64,000 nucleotides of DNA from Microterricola viridarii (GTDB lineage Bacteria; Actinomycetota; Actinomycetes; Actinomycetales; Microbacteriaceae): NCBI RefSeq assembly GCF_001542775.1, contig NZ_CP014145.1, positions 1,488,001-1,552,000 on the forward strand. The letters run 5' to 3'. Under the pieces are notes generated by a model. That model saw nothing but the letters and a program-made list of their open reading frames with translations. It ran no database searches and was not told the DNA's origin. This document shows positions 24,740 through 33,058 of this stretch, piece after piece (the stretch's first letter is position 1; every line of letters begins with the position of its first letter). A program made the position numbers and the translations under genes.

Positions 24740-26389
24740 ATGACTGTCGCCGCCGACTTCTCCGCCCCCTTCGCCGACCGCGTGTTCTTCGGAACCGTGC
24801 TCACCATGGATGACGAGGTGCCGGATGCCGAGGCCGTCGCCATCCAGGCCGGGCGCATCGTCGCCGTCGGCGCCCGGGCCGAGGTGGAGGCGCTGGTCGG
24901 GCCGGAGACGGTCGTGACCGAGCTGGGCGAGGCGGTGCTGCTGCCCGGCTTCGTCGAGGCGCACGGCCACCCGCTCTCCGAGGCGGTGGTGCTCGGGCCG
25001 GGCGTCGTCGACATCCGCCCCGTCGTCGTGCCGGATGCGGCCGGCGTGCTGGAGCGCCTGCAAAGCGCGATCGCCGAGGCGAACCCGGCCGGCGTCTACG
25101 CCAACGGCTGGGACTCGCTGCTGCAGACCGGGCTGCCGGAGCCGACGCTGGGCTGGCTGAACGAGCTCTCACCCGAACGCCCCCTCGCCATCCTGCACAA
25201 CTCCGGGCACACCGCTTACTTCAACACCGCGGCCGCCCGCGCCGCCAGCGTCACGCGGGACACCCCCGACCCAGTCGGCGCCTCCTTCGGCCACGATGCC
25301 GCTGGCGAACTCGACGGCACGGCCGCGGAGACCGGCGCCGTCAGCATGATCTTCGGGCCGGCGCTGGCGACGCCGCCGGCCGAGTTCGTGGAGACGCTGC
25401 GGGCCGAGTTCCGACGGCTGAACGCCGCAGGAATCACCACGACCGGCGAGCTCGGCTACGCCGCGTCCAGCGGCCCCGCCATCGAGGCGGCGCGCGCGCA
25501 GGGCGCTGTGACCGCGCGGCTGCGGCTCTACGAGATGTCCGACGCCACCCGGCGGAGCGCGGCCCATCCCGGCGACGGCGACGAGCTGGTGCGCCGGGTC
25601 GGCATCAAACTGTGGGCCGACGGCTCGCCCTGGGTGGGCAACATCGCCACAAGCTTCCCCTACCTCGACACGGCGGCGACCCGCGCGCTCGGGCTCGAGC
25701 CCGGCCACCGCGGCCACGCCAACTACACGCCGGAGCAGGTGGCCGAGATCTCCGAGGCGTACTTCGCGGCGGGCTGGCAGCTGGCCTGCCATGTGCACGG
25801 CGACGACGCCGTCGACATGGTGCTCGACCAGTGGGAGGCGCTGCTGCAGAAACACCCTCGGCCTGATCACCGGCTACGCCTGGAGCACGTCGGCTCGATG
25901 ACGGCCGCCCAGTTCGAGCGGGCGGCCGCCCTCGGCATCACCGCCAGCCTCTTCGTCGACCACCTGTACTACTGGGGCGACGTGCTCGTCGACGACCTGT
26001 TCGGACCGGAGCACGGCGCCGTGTGGGCCGCGGCCGGCTCGGCCACGGCATCCGGGATGCGCATCTCGTTCCACAATGACGGGCAGGTGACACCCCCGGA
26101 GCCGCTGCGCAACATCGAGATCGCGGCGACCAGGCGCAGCCGTTCGGGCCGCGTCCTCGCGCCGGAACAGCGCATCGGCGTCGAGCAGGCGCTGCGGGCC
26201 GAGACCATCGACAGCGCCTACCAGCTGTTCTCCGACCACGAGGTCGGCTCGATCACGCCGGGCAAGCTCGCCGACCTGGTCGTGCTGGCCCGCTCACCGC
26301 TGGCCGCCGACCTGAGCGCCGGCTCGATCGCCGACATCCCGGTTCTGGAAACCGTGCTCGGCGGGGTCAGCGTCTACACGGCGAAGTAG
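24740..26389 (+). CDS. YtcJ-like metal-dependent amidohydrolase
   Basis: A 549-residue enzyme. The N-terminal beta-sandwich begins DRVFFGTVLTMDD; metal ligands appear in LLPGFVEAHGHP near residue 75, later in ACHVHGDDAVDMV and RLEHVGSM, and the final strand is EVGSITPGKLADLVVL. This is the YtcJ / exoenzyme-regulatory protein AepA group of the amidohydrolase superfamily, thought to cleave N-acyl or amide bonds; the substrate is unknown. The HxH of the first site reads HGH as expected. It faces dgt head-to-tail with only five bases between. Confidence 0.88.
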   Translation: MTVAADFSAPFADRVFFGTVLTMDDEVPDAEAVAIQAGRIVAVGARAEVEALVGPETVVTELGEAVLLPGFVEAHGHPLSEAVVLGPGVVDIRPVVVPDAAGVLERLQSAIAEANPAGVYANGWDSLLQTGLPEPTLGWLNELSPERPLAILHNSGHTAYFNTAAARAASVTRDTPDPVGASFGHDAAGELDGTAAETGAVSMIFGPALATPPAEFVETLRAEFRRLNAAGITTTGELGYAASSGPAIEAARAQGAVTARLRLYEMSDATRRSAAHPGDGDELVRRVGIKLWADGSPWVGNIATSFPYLDTAATRALGLEPGHRGHANYTPEQVAEISEAYFAAGWQLACHVHGDDAVDMVLDQWEALLQKHPRPDHRLRLEHVGSMTAAQFERAAALGITASLFVDHLYYWGDVLVDDLFGPEHGAVWAAAGSATASGMRISFHNDGQVTPPEPLRNIEIAATRRSRSGRVLAPEQRIGVEQALRAETIDSAYQLFSDHEVGSITPGKLADLVVLARSPLAADLSAGSIADIPVLETVLGGVSVYTAK

Positions 26390-26394
26390 GTCGG

Positions 26395-27681
26395 CTAGGC
26401 CGACCGCACCAGCCGCTCGTGCCAGGCCAGTGCCGACTGGTCGGTGAGGCTGGCGACCTGGTCGACGACGACCCGCTTGCGGGCGGCGTCGTCGGATGCC
26501 GCGCGCCAATCCTCGGCGAAGCCGGGGTCGAGGTGCTCCTCGCCACTCTCATGCAGCACGGTCGCCAGCTCGGTCAGCACCTCGCGCTGCTCGGCGTAGA
26601 TCGGCTGGCGGGCGTTGTGCGACATCACGAAGGCGGCGACGATGCCCTTGAGCACGGCGATCTCGGCCTGGATCTCCCGCGGCACGATGACGTCGGCGTC
26701 AAAGCGGATCAAGCTGGCCAGCGGGAACGCGGAGCGGGTCGCCTCGGTCGCCGCCTGCGCGAACCGGCCGATCAGCTGGCTGGTCAGGTTCTTCAGGCGC
26801 CCCTGGTCGCGCCGGCTGCCGTCCCAGGTGCTCGGCCAGCCGTCGAGGGAGTCGAGCCGGTCGAAGGCGGCGATGAGCTCGTCGTGGGTGTGTGCGCCGC
26901 CGATCCACTCGTACATCGATGTGACGAGGGCGTCGTGGTCGACCCGGTCGCCGAGGGCGGCGACGTCGATGTAGCCGTTGACGATGGCGTCCTCGAAGTC
27001 GTGCACCGAGTAGCCGATGTCGTCGGAGAGGTCCATCACCTGGGCCTCGATCGAGAGACGGCGTTCCGGCGCGCCTGCGCGCATCCAGTTGAAGACGGCG
27101 ATGTCGTCCTTGTAAAAGCCGAACTTCGCGCGGCCACTCGGGTCGGCGACGGAGCTGGTGTCTGGCCACGGGTACTTGCAGCTGGCGTCGAGGCTGGCGC
27201 GGGTGAGGTTGAGGCCGTAGCTCTGGCCGTCCGGACCGAACACCTTCGGCTCCAACCGAGTGAGCAGGCGCAGTGTCTGGGCATTGCCCTCGAAGCCGCC
27301 GACGTCGTCGGCCCACACGTTGAGGGCCTTTTCGCCGTTGTGGCCGAACGGCGGGTGGCCGAGGTCGTGGGCGAGGCAGGCGGTGTCGACGACATCCGGG
27401 TCCAAGCCCAGGCTGGTGGCCAACTCGCGGCCGACCTGCGCGACCTCGAGCGAGTGCGTCAGTCGGTTGCGGGCGAAGTCGAGGCCGGCGGCCGGGCTGA
27501 GCACCTGCGTCTTGGCGGCCAGCCGTCGCAGGGCGCTGGAGTGAAGCAGCCGGGCGCGGTCACGGGCGAAGTCGCTGCGGCGCGAGGAGTGCTCCTCGGG
27601 CAGCCAACGCTCGGCGTCGAAGTCGTCATAGCCGCCGAACAGGCTGTTGCCGAAGGGGTGCTCAACCGCCACTGGTGTCAC
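26395..27681 (-). CDS. dgt: dGTP triphosphohydrolase (dGTPase family)
   Basis: A 428-residue HD-domain enzyme that cleaves dGTP or other dNTPs to nucleoside and triphosphate. The HD motif set is clear: NRLTHSLEVAQVGRELA, then CLAHDLGHPPFGHNGEKAL near residues 110-130, and DLSDDIGYSVHDFEDA near 230. SALRRLAAKTQV precedes it as in bacterial dGTPases. It overlaps the 3' end of dusB by 20 bases, so the two are read as one transcript. Start GTG 27681; GTG 27672 is possible. Confidence 0.92.
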   Translation of the reverse strand: MTPVAVEHPFGNSLFGGYDDFDAERWLPEEHSSRRSDFARDRARLLHSSALRRLAAKTQVLSPAAGLDFARNRLTHSLEVAQVGRELATSLGLDPDVVDTACLAHDLGHPPFGHNGEKALNVWADDVGGFEGNAQTLRLLTRLEPKVFGPDGQSYGLNLTRASLDASCKYPWPDTSSVADPSGRAKFGFYKDDIAVFNWMRAGAPERRLSIEAQVMDLSDDIGYSVHDFEDAIVNGYIDVAALGDRVDHDALVTSMYEWIGGAHTHDELIAAFDRLDSLDGWPSTWDGSRRDQGRLKNLTSQLIGRFAQAATEATRSAFPLASLIRFDADVIVPREIQAEIAVLKGIVAAFVMSHNARQPIYAEQREVLTELATVLHESGEEHLDPGFAEDWRAASDDAARKRVVVDQVASLTDQSALAWHERLVRSA

Positions 27682-28834
27682 CCTCGCCCTCGGTCAGATT
27701 GTTGCGCTCGACGCCGTCGAGGTCGCGCGACGCCAGCCAGTTCTCGGGCAGCGCGGGCTTCTTCGGGGTGCCGGCGCGGCCGCGGGGGCCCTCGACGGCC
27801 TCGCCGGGGTACGGCAGGTCCCAGTCCAGCGTGCCGAGCAGGTCGTCCAGTGACTGCAGCGACTGCACGGTCGCCATCTTGGCGCGCAGCTCGCCGCCGA
27901 CCGGGTAGCCCTTGAAGTACCAGGCGACGTGCTTGCGGATGTCGCGGCATCCGCGGTCCTCGTCTTCGAAAAACTCGACGAGAAGCTCGGCGTGGCGACG
28001 GAACGCCTCGGCCACCTGGCCGAGTGTTGGCTCGTGCCGGGTGCTCTCACCGCGGAAGGCGGCGGCGAGGTCGCCGAACAGCCAGGGGCGGCCGAGGCAG
28101 CCGCGGCCGACGACGACGCCGTCGCAGCCGGTCTCGTCCATCATGCGCAGGGCGTCGGCGGCCGACCAGATGTCGCCGTTGCCGAGGATGGGGGTGCCCG
28201 TGATCGTGCTCTTCAGCTTCTCGATCGCGGTCCAGTCGGCCTGGCCGGAGTAGAACTCGCTCGCCGTGCGGCCGTGCAGCGCGATGGAGGCCACGCCGGC
28301 GCCTTCAGCGGCCTTGGCCGCCTCGAGGTAGGTGAGGTGGTCGGGGTCGATGCCCTTGCGCATCTTGACCGTCAACGGGATGTCGCCTGCTGCCTTCACC
28401 GCGCCCTCCACGATCTGTCGGAACAGTTCGAGCTTCCACGGAAGCGCCGCGCCGCCACCCTTGCGGGTGACCTTCGGCACCGGGCATCCGAAGTTCAAGT
28501 CGATGTGATCGGCCCTGTCCTCTGCCACCAGCATGGTCACTGCCTCTGACACGGTCTTCGGGTCGACGCCGTAGAGCTGGATGGAGCGGGTGGTCTCGCT
28601 CTCGTGGTGCGTGATCAGGCGCATCGACTCGGGGGTGCGCTCCACGAGGGCACGCGAGGTGATCATCTCGCTCACGTACAGGCCGGCGCCATACTCGCGG
28701 CAGAGGCGGCGGAAGGCCGTGTTGGTGATGCCGGCCATCGGCGCCAGCACGACGGGAACGTCGAGGTCGAGCGGTCCGATCGAGAGGCGCGGTGCGGGCT
28801 TGAGCGCAGAGTTGGGGGAAGTGGAGGCAGACAT
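27662..28834 (-). CDS. dusB: tRNA-dihydrouridine synthase DusB
   Basis: A 390-residue FMN enzyme that reduces uridines in the tRNA D-loop. The TIM-barrel motifs are complete: VVLAPMAGITNTAFRRLC, HIDLNFGCPVPKVTRKGGGAALP containing the catalytic Cys, VKMRKGIDPDHLTYLE, GNGDIWSAADALRMM and GVVVGRGCLGRPWLF. A C-terminal helical domain follows. ATG 28834 has GGGAG upstream and gives the standard start. dusB-dgt order upstream of dnaG is typical of actinobacteria. Confidence 0.95.
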   Translation of the reverse strand: MSASTSPNSALKPAPRLSIGPLDLDVPVVLAPMAGITNTAFRRLCREYGAGLYVSEMITSRALVERTPESMRLITHHESETTRSIQLYGVDPKTVSEAVTMLVAEDRADHIDLNFGCPVPKVTRKGGGAALPWKLELFRQIVEGAVKAAGDIPLTVKMRKGIDPDHLTYLEAAKAAEGAGVASIALHGRTASEFYSGQADWTAIEKLKSTITGTPILGNGDIWSAADALRMMDETGCDGVVVGRGCLGRPWLFGDLAAAFRGESTRHEPTLGQVAEAFRRHAELLVEFFEDEDRGCRDIRKHVAWYFKGYPVGGELRAKMATVQSLQSLDDLLGTLDWDLPYPGEAVEGPRGRAGTPKKPALPENWLASRDLDGVERNNLTEGEGDTSGG

Positions 28835-29029
28835 GTCGTTCAATTCTCCCAGATATTCGGCAAGATTGACTCGCGTGGCACAGAGCGGCGCAGCGCGGGT
28901 CATCCCCCTGCATCGGATCTCGCTCGACGGCGATGCCAGCGGGCCCGCGCGCCCGGCTGCCGGAGGGGCAGCTCGTGCGGCTGCAGCAGATGCTGAGCGA
29001 GGACGGGGCGGCGTCACACACCTCCGCTA

Positions 29030-29035
29030 TACAGT
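29030..29035 (+). promoter_or_regulatory. -10 box TACAGT, leaderless start of the YbaK gene
   Basis: TACAGT ends 6 nt before ATG 29042. The gap GGAGCG could also act as a very close ribosome site, so leaderless status is less certain here. Confidence 0.45.
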
Positions 29036-29041
29036 GGAGCG

Positions 29042-29533
29042 ATGAGCACGCCATCCTTCGCTGAACTTGTCGGAACCGACCGGGTGCGGGCGGATGCCGC
29101 GGCGCGCAGCCTCGACGTCGAGATCATCACGCGCCCGGCCGCCGGCAGTCTGGTCGAGGCGGCCGAACTTCTCGGCATCGAGCCGTCCGGCATCGTCAAG
29201 ACGCTCGTGGTGAAGCGCGCCGACGGTTCCTTCCTTTTCGCACTGGTGCCCGGCGGCCGCAAGATCTCTTGGCCGAAGCTGCGCGCCTTGGTCGGCGTGA
29301 ACAAGCTGCAGCTGCCGGACGCCGCGCAGGCGCTGGCCGCAACGGGGTACGAACGCGGCACCATTACGCCGCTCGGCTCCAGCACCGAGTGGCCGGTGTA
29401 CGCGGATTCCGGCATCGTCGGCCAGCGCGTCGCGATGGGCGCGGGAGCGCACGGCTTCAGCGCATTCGTCGACGCCGACGCGCTGATCGCGGCCTTCGGC
29501 GCGGTCGTGGCCGACATCAGCGAGCCCGAGTAG
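29042..29533 (+). CDS. YbaK/EbsC family aminoacyl-tRNA deacylase
   Basis: A 163-residue single-domain protein. The YbaK fold is visible in LGIEPSGIVKTLVVKRADGSFLFALVPGGRKISWPKLRALV, with the conserved catalytic Lys in VKTLV near residue 59, and in the C-terminal VYADSGIVGQRVAMGAGAHGF segment. Family members hydrolyse mischarged Cys-tRNA(Pro) or related species, acting in trans to prolyl-tRNA synthetase. The Gly-Ser-Ser-Thr-Glu-Trp-Pro-Val stretch is the usual conserved signature. Confidence 0.9.
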   Translation: MSTPSFAELVGTDRVRADAAARSLDVEIITRPAAGSLVEAAELLGIEPSGIVKTLVVKRADGSFLFALVPGGRKISWPKLRALVGVNKLQLPDAAQALAATGYERGTITPLGSSTEWPVYADSGIVGQRVAMGAGAHGFSAFVDADALIAAFGAVVADISEPE

Positions 29534-29560
29534 CGCTTCCCGGGCGCGCAAACACATAGC

Positions 29561-29639
29561 GCGTTCGGGAGGCCAACGTCGCATCGGGAGGCCAGCTCGG
29601 CCCCTTTTCGGCCTCCCAATCCCCCGAACGCCTCCCGAC
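29561..29639. repeat. palindromic intergenic repeat, copy C (rearranged)
   Basis: Two CGGGAGGCC elements are followed by two GGCCTCCC / GCCTCCCG elements in inverse order, so the segment can fold as nested hairpins. The building blocks match copies A and B, but the central TTTCCGG core is replaced by CTCGGCCCCTTTTCGG. Confidence 0.6.
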
Positions 29640-29656
29640 AGCGCGCGTTCTCCTGG

Positions 29657-30131
29657 GGTCGAGTAGGCGCGCCAGCGCGGGCAGCGGATGCCGCAGGCTG
29701 CGGCTTCCGCGGATCCGCTCAGGGCTTCGGTCGCAAGCTCTCTCAAGCCAACGGCGAGGGCAGTGCGCCTCGTCCCTTCCCCCTCTCCACGTCGGCTGAG
29801 CGAGGAACGAGCGATGCCCCGGAGCCAACCCGTTGGTCGAGTAGGCGCGCCAGCGCCGTATCGAGACCCGGTCAGCGTGTGACGCGGATCCGCTCAGGGC
29901 TTCGGTCGCAAGCTCCCTCTAGCCAACGGGAGAGGGCGACGGCCCCTACCTCTCCACGTCGGCTGAGCGAGGAACGAGCGAAGCCCCGGAGCCAACCAGT
30001 CACTAGCCTTCCCCAACTCGTTGGTCGAGTAGGCGCGCCAGCGCCGTATCGAGACCCGGCCAGCGCGCGAGCCTGCGGCTTCCGCGGATCCGCTCAGGGC
30101 TTCGGTCACAAGCTCCCTCAGGCCAACGAGA
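29657..30131. repeat. three tandem copies of a Microbacteriaceae-type intergenic repeat
   Basis: Fills most of the 658-bp gene-free stretch 29534-30191. Each of the three copies (about 29657-29830, 29832-30010 and 30020-30131) has GGTCGAGTAGGCGCGCCAGC at its start, usually with TATCGAGACCC, then GATCCGCTCAGGGCTTCGGT and CAAGCTC. Copies 1 and 2 end with CCACGTCGGCTGAGCGAGGA; copy 3 lacks this part. The opening element is a hairpin. I see no open reading frame with coding character here. Confidence 0.85.
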
Positions 30132-30191
30132 GAGAAGCGCGACGCTACGCCCCCTCAGGCCACGGGACGGGGAGGCGTATCGTGCGGCGCG

Positions 30192-30587
30192 CTACTCGGG
30201 CAGCGGCGCGAAGAGTTCGACGCTGTTGCCGTCCGGGTCCAGAAGGATCGCGTAGCGCTGGCCCCAGAACGCATCCCAGGGTTCCTTGTGCGCCACGGCA
30301 CCGTCACCGACGAGCTCGCTGAACAGGGCATCCAGCTCGGCAGGCGAGTCGCAGAGGAACGCCGGAACCATGCGGTGGCCGCCGACGGGCGCCACCCAGT
30401 CGGGGTCGAAACTCTTGACGACGTCGATGGTGTCCCAGCCGAGACGCAGGCCGCCGGGCAGCGTCAGCTCGACGTGATCCTCGCTCTCAGCTCCTGCCGG
30501 GATCTCAAGCCCGAGCTTGCGATAAAAGTCCAGCGAGGCGGCCATGTCGGCGACGACGAAACCAATGAGATCAAGGCGAACAGTCAT
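30192..30587 (-). CDS. VOC superfamily (glyoxalase/bleomycin resistance-like) protein
   Basis: A 131-residue protein with two beta-alpha-beta-beta-beta units. The first has FVVADMAASLDFYRKLGLEIP, the second FLCDSPAELDALFSELVGDG and ILLDPDGNSVELFAPL. His and Glu metal ligands are plausible (HVELTLPG, SVELF). VOC proteins range from glyoxalases to antibiotic-binding proteins, so the role is open. The start, ATG 30587, is six bases after a TAATGT -10 box. It is divergent from the alpha/beta hydrolase gene. Confidence 0.86.
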   Translation of the reverse strand: MTVRLDLIGFVVADMAASLDFYRKLGLEIPAGAESEDHVELTLPGGLRLGWDTIDVVKSFDPDWVAPVGGHRMVPAFLCDSPAELDALFSELVGDGAVAHKEPWDAFWGQRYAILLDPDGNSVELFAPLPE

Positions 30588-30593
30588 GGATCC

Positions 30594-30599
30594 ACATTA
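30594..30599 (-). promoter_or_regulatory. -10 box TAATGT, leaderless start of the VOC gene
   Basis: TAATGT ends 6 nt before ATG 30587. The gap GGATCC is not a convincing ribosome site. Confidence 0.5.
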
Positions 30600-30697
30600 A
30601 CCCACGGCACTCCTGCGTTGACGGGCGGCCTGCGGAAACCTAGTCTCACTCTCGTCAGAACTGCGCTGTTCAATTTGATTTCGCGAGGTGCATCGCC

Positions 30698-31519
30698 ATG
30701 ACCGAATTCACCGTCTCCGCCCGCGGCGATCGAGTGGCCTACGACCGGCGCGGCACAGGCCCCGCGCTCATCTTCATCAGCGGCGCCGGGCCGTTCCGGG
30801 CGATGGATCCGGTCACCACCGAGACGGCGGAGCTTGCCGCCGCGCAGGGCATCACGACCATCGTTTATGACCGGCTCGGTCGAGGCGAGAGCGCGGTGGA
30901 AGGGCGCATCGACCTCGACAGAGAGCTCGCGGCCGTGGCGGCGCTGCTCGAGGTTGCCGGCGGCAGCGCCGTGCTGTGCGGCCACTCCTCCGGCTGCTCG
31001 ATCGCGCTGGCCGCCGCAGCCCGCGGCCTGCCGGTCACCGGTCTTGCCCTGTGGGAGGCACCACTCGGTCCGCAGGACGGCGGCGCCCGCGAATGGGCGG
31101 CGGAAGTCGACCGCCTGCTGGAGGCCGGCGACCTCGACGGCGCGCTCGTGCACTACATGAAGGACATCCCGCCGGAGTACCTCGCGGGGTGGCGACAGTC
31201 CCCCACCTTCGCGGCGATGGTCGCCAACGCCGGCAGCCTCCGCCCGGATGGCGAGTCGCTGGCCTGGGCCGAGTCCGGGCCGCACGCCGAGCTGTTCGCC
31301 GGCATCCGCGTGCCCGTGCAGGTCATGGTGGGCATGGAGACCCTGCCAATCATGCTCAGCGCCGCCGACGCCATCGTCGCGGCAATCCCCGGTGCCGTGC
31401 AGAAACGGATGCCGGGCGCCCAACACGAGTGGGAGGCCGCGCCCATGGCGGCAGAGCTCGCCGCGTTCGTCACGGTCGCAAGCGCAGGCACAACAGACGC
31501 AAAACGGGGCACCGCCTGA
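30698..31519 (+). CDS. alpha/beta hydrolase
   Basis: A 273-residue enzyme. The oxyanion region is near FISGAGPF (residue 26), the nucleophile elbow GHSSGCSIAL has Ser near residue 95, an acidic residue is likely near MVGMETLP, and the catalytic His lies in GAQHEWEAAPMA near the end. The cap region contains the DLDGALVHYMKDIPPEYLAGW segment. The physiological ester or other substrate is unknown. A TAGTCT box at 30638-30643 would give a leader of roughly 50 nt, unlike many neighbours. Confidence 0.87.
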   Translation: MTEFTVSARGDRVAYDRRGTGPALIFISGAGPFRAMDPVTTETAELAAAQGITTIVYDRLGRGESAVEGRIDLDRELAAVAALLEVAGGSAVLCGHSSGCSIALAAAARGLPVTGLALWEAPLGPQDGGAREWAAEVDRLLEAGDLDGALVHYMKDIPPEYLAGWRQSPTFAAMVANAGSLRPDGESLAWAESGPHAELFAGIRVPVQVMVGMETLPIMLSAADAIVAAIPGAVQKRMPGAQHEWEAAPMAAELAAFVTVASAGTTDAKRGTA

Positions 31520-31534
31520 ATGGCGATGCCCCGT
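31504..31534 (-). terminator. terminator of the FrnE / Cys-rich peptide operon
   Basis: Thirteen-base arms (12 paired) separated by TGAAT; on the minus strand the stem is followed by TTTT. It overlaps the stop codon of the converging hydrolase gene, so 3' ends of both transcripts meet here. Confidence 0.7.
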
Positions 31535-31550
31535 GATGGATGGTCGATGC

Positions 31551-31685
31551 TTAGGCGCAGCAGCCTCCGCCGCAGCAGCTTGCACCCTCGGCCGGGGCCG
31601 AGGCGTTGGTCAGCTGGATGAGCGGCTTGAGCGTGACAGCCTCGACGGCCGGGTTGACCGGAGTGGTGATGGTGGTTTCGCTCAT
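31551..31685 (-). CDS. 44-residue Cys-rich peptide coupled to FrnE-like oxidoreductase
   Basis: A short gene of no family I can name. The product starts MSETTITTPVNPAVEAVTLK, has a polar/hydrophobic middle and ends GASCCGGGCCA, with Cys at residues 37, 38, 42 and 43. There is no signal peptide or membrane helix. Its ATG overlaps the stop of the upstream FrnE/DsbA-like gene by four bases (31682-31685), and a terminator follows, so it is the last gene of that operon. Metal binding or a redox relay with the oxidoreductase is plausible but only inferred. Too short for most gene callers. Confidence 0.75.
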   Translation of the reverse strand: MSETTITTPVNPAVEAVTLKPLIQLTNASAPAEGASCCGGGCCA

Positions 31686-32356
31686 GCGGAGATCTCCTCG
31701 GCTCGTTCGCTCCGCACCTGCTGCAGAACTTGTGCAAACGTATCAGGGTCCTGCGCACCGGAAACGCCGTACTTGCCATCGATAACGAAGAACGGCACGC
31801 CGTTGATGCCGAACTGCTGGGCCTGCGCCTGATCGGCCCGCACGGCGGCGAGGTACTCGTCCTCGTTCAGCGCACGGAGCACGTCGGCTCGGTCCAGGCC
31901 GAGCTCTGCGCCGAGGTCGGCGAGGTCCTCGGCGCGGCCGAGGTGGCGGCCCTCGGTGAAGTAGGCGCTGAACAGTCGCTCGGCGGCCTGCAGCTGGATG
32001 CCCTGTGCCTTGGCGTAGTGCAGCAGCTGGTGTGCCTTGACGGTGTTGGTGTGCTTCAGGATGTCGAAGTTGTACTCGAGGCCGACGGTCGCAGCCACGC
32101 CGGTGACCTGCTCGAGCATGCCGCGCAGCTGCTCAGCAGGCATGCCCTTGTGGGTGGCGAGGAAGTCGATCTCGCTGCCCTCGAAGTCCACCGGGGTGTC
32201 GGGGGCGAGTTCGTAGCTGTGGTACTCGACGATCACCTCAGGCGCGTCGGCATCCTTCTGGAATGCGGCCACTCCGCCCTCGAACTTGCGCTTGCCGATG
32301 AAGCACCAGGGACAGGCGATGTCTGACCAGACGTCGATCTTGATGGGTTCACTCAT
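31682..32356 (-). CDS. FrnE/DsbA-like thiol oxidoreductase, first paralogue
   Basis: A 224-residue cytoplasmic protein of the DsbA superfamily, FrnE subgroup. The thioredoxin active site CPWC (Cys 15 and 18) follows KIDVWSDIA; a helical insertion (GMPAEQLRGMLEQVTGVAATVG) separates it from the cis-Pro region GINGVPFFVIDGKYGVSGAQ near residue 190. There is no signal peptide, as usual for FrnE proteins linked to oxidative-stress tolerance. ATG 32356 aligns with the GTG of the second paralogue. The stop overlaps the Cys-rich peptide gene. Confidence 0.92.
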   Translation of the reverse strand: MSEPIKIDVWSDIACPWCFIGKRKFEGGVAAFQKDADAPEVIVEYHSYELAPDTPVDFEGSEIDFLATHKGMPAEQLRGMLEQVTGVAATVGLEYNFDILKHTNTVKAHQLLHYAKAQGIQLQAAERLFSAYFTEGRHLGRAEDLADLGAELGLDRADVLRALNEDEYLAAVRADQAQAQQFGINGVPFFVIDGKYGVSGAQDPDTFAQVLQQVRSERAEEISA

Positions 32357-32428
32357 AGTGCAGGCCAACGTATGCCCGGCGCCGCATATTCCCGAACGCC
32401 CAGCAAGCCCGACTACAGTTGAACCGCC

Positions 32429-32980
32429 ATGGCAAACAAACTCAATCCGCACCCCGACATCCCCCTCGATCTGCCGACCGGCGAGCGTCTGAACTCCGCC
32501 GTCGAGCACTACGGTGCCGACGTCGTCGCCCAGAACGCCATCGCCCTGCTGCGCGGCAAGAACGCCGGCAAGGACTTCCTGCTCTACGCCGGCGGACGCC
32601 ACGCGCTCGGCATCCTCGACGGCGCCCCCGCCCTGTACTGGCCGGAGCTCTGGGGCGCCCGCGCCCTGCTGCACGTCTGGGACGACGCGGCAGCCCCGTA
32701 CGTCGTCGTCGGACTCGGCAACCAGGCTTGGCGCATCCGCGAGATGTGCGCCCGCGTGGTGCAGCTGCGCGGCCTCCAGGTCGCCGACAAGCTGGTGCGA
32801 TTGACCACCGATGAGAACCCGCGCGTGCGCGCCGCCGCGCTGCACGCCCTCGGCGCGCAGGGCACCGCAGAGAACCTGCCGACCATCGAGCAGCGCCTGC
32901 GCGACTCGGAGAAGGCCGTGCGCGTTGCAGCCCAGCAGGCCCGCGACGCACTCAACGCCCGGCTGGCCGAAGCAGAATAG
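32429..32980 (+). CDS. HEAT-repeat protein
   Basis: A 183-residue soluble protein. The second half contains two HEAT/PBS-lyase-like helical repeats (LVRLTTDENPRVRAAALHAL and IEQRLRDSEKAVRVAAQQARDAL). The first half (HYGADVVAQNAIALLRGKNAGKDF and YAGGRHALGIL, PALYWPELWGARALLHVWDD) is conserved-looking but without a known domain. Such proteins are scaffolds or protein-binding surfaces; the partner is unknown. It lies between the two FrnE paralogues on the opposite strand. A TACAGT box lies nine bases before the ATG. Confidence 0.75.
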   Translation: MANKLNPHPDIPLDLPTGERLNSAVEHYGADVVAQNAIALLRGKNAGKDFLLYAGGRHALGILDGAPALYWPELWGARALLHVWDDAAAPYVVVGLGNQAWRIREMCARVVQLRGLQVADKLVRLTTDENPRVRAAALHALGAQGTAENLPTIEQRLRDSEKAVRVAAQQARDALNARLAEAE

Positions 32981-32990
32981 TCAGACCCAT

Positions 32991-33029
32991 GCACTGAGGC
33001 CGGCATCCATTGGATGCCGGCCTCAGTGC
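32991..33029. terminator. bidirectional hairpin terminator
   Basis: A perfect inverted repeat of 19-base arms (from GCACTGAGGCCGGCATCCA) around one central T, followed on plus by GTTTAA. It separates the converging HEAT-repeat and second FrnE genes. Confidence 0.75.
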
Positions 33030-33058
33030 GTTTAACCTCAGTGCGTTGAAGGGGGATC

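Noticed and set aside
29534..30191. CRISPR array in the repeat-rich gap
   Set aside because: Three copies only, more than 100 bases apart, with composite blocks and non-unique spacers; no cas genes nearby.
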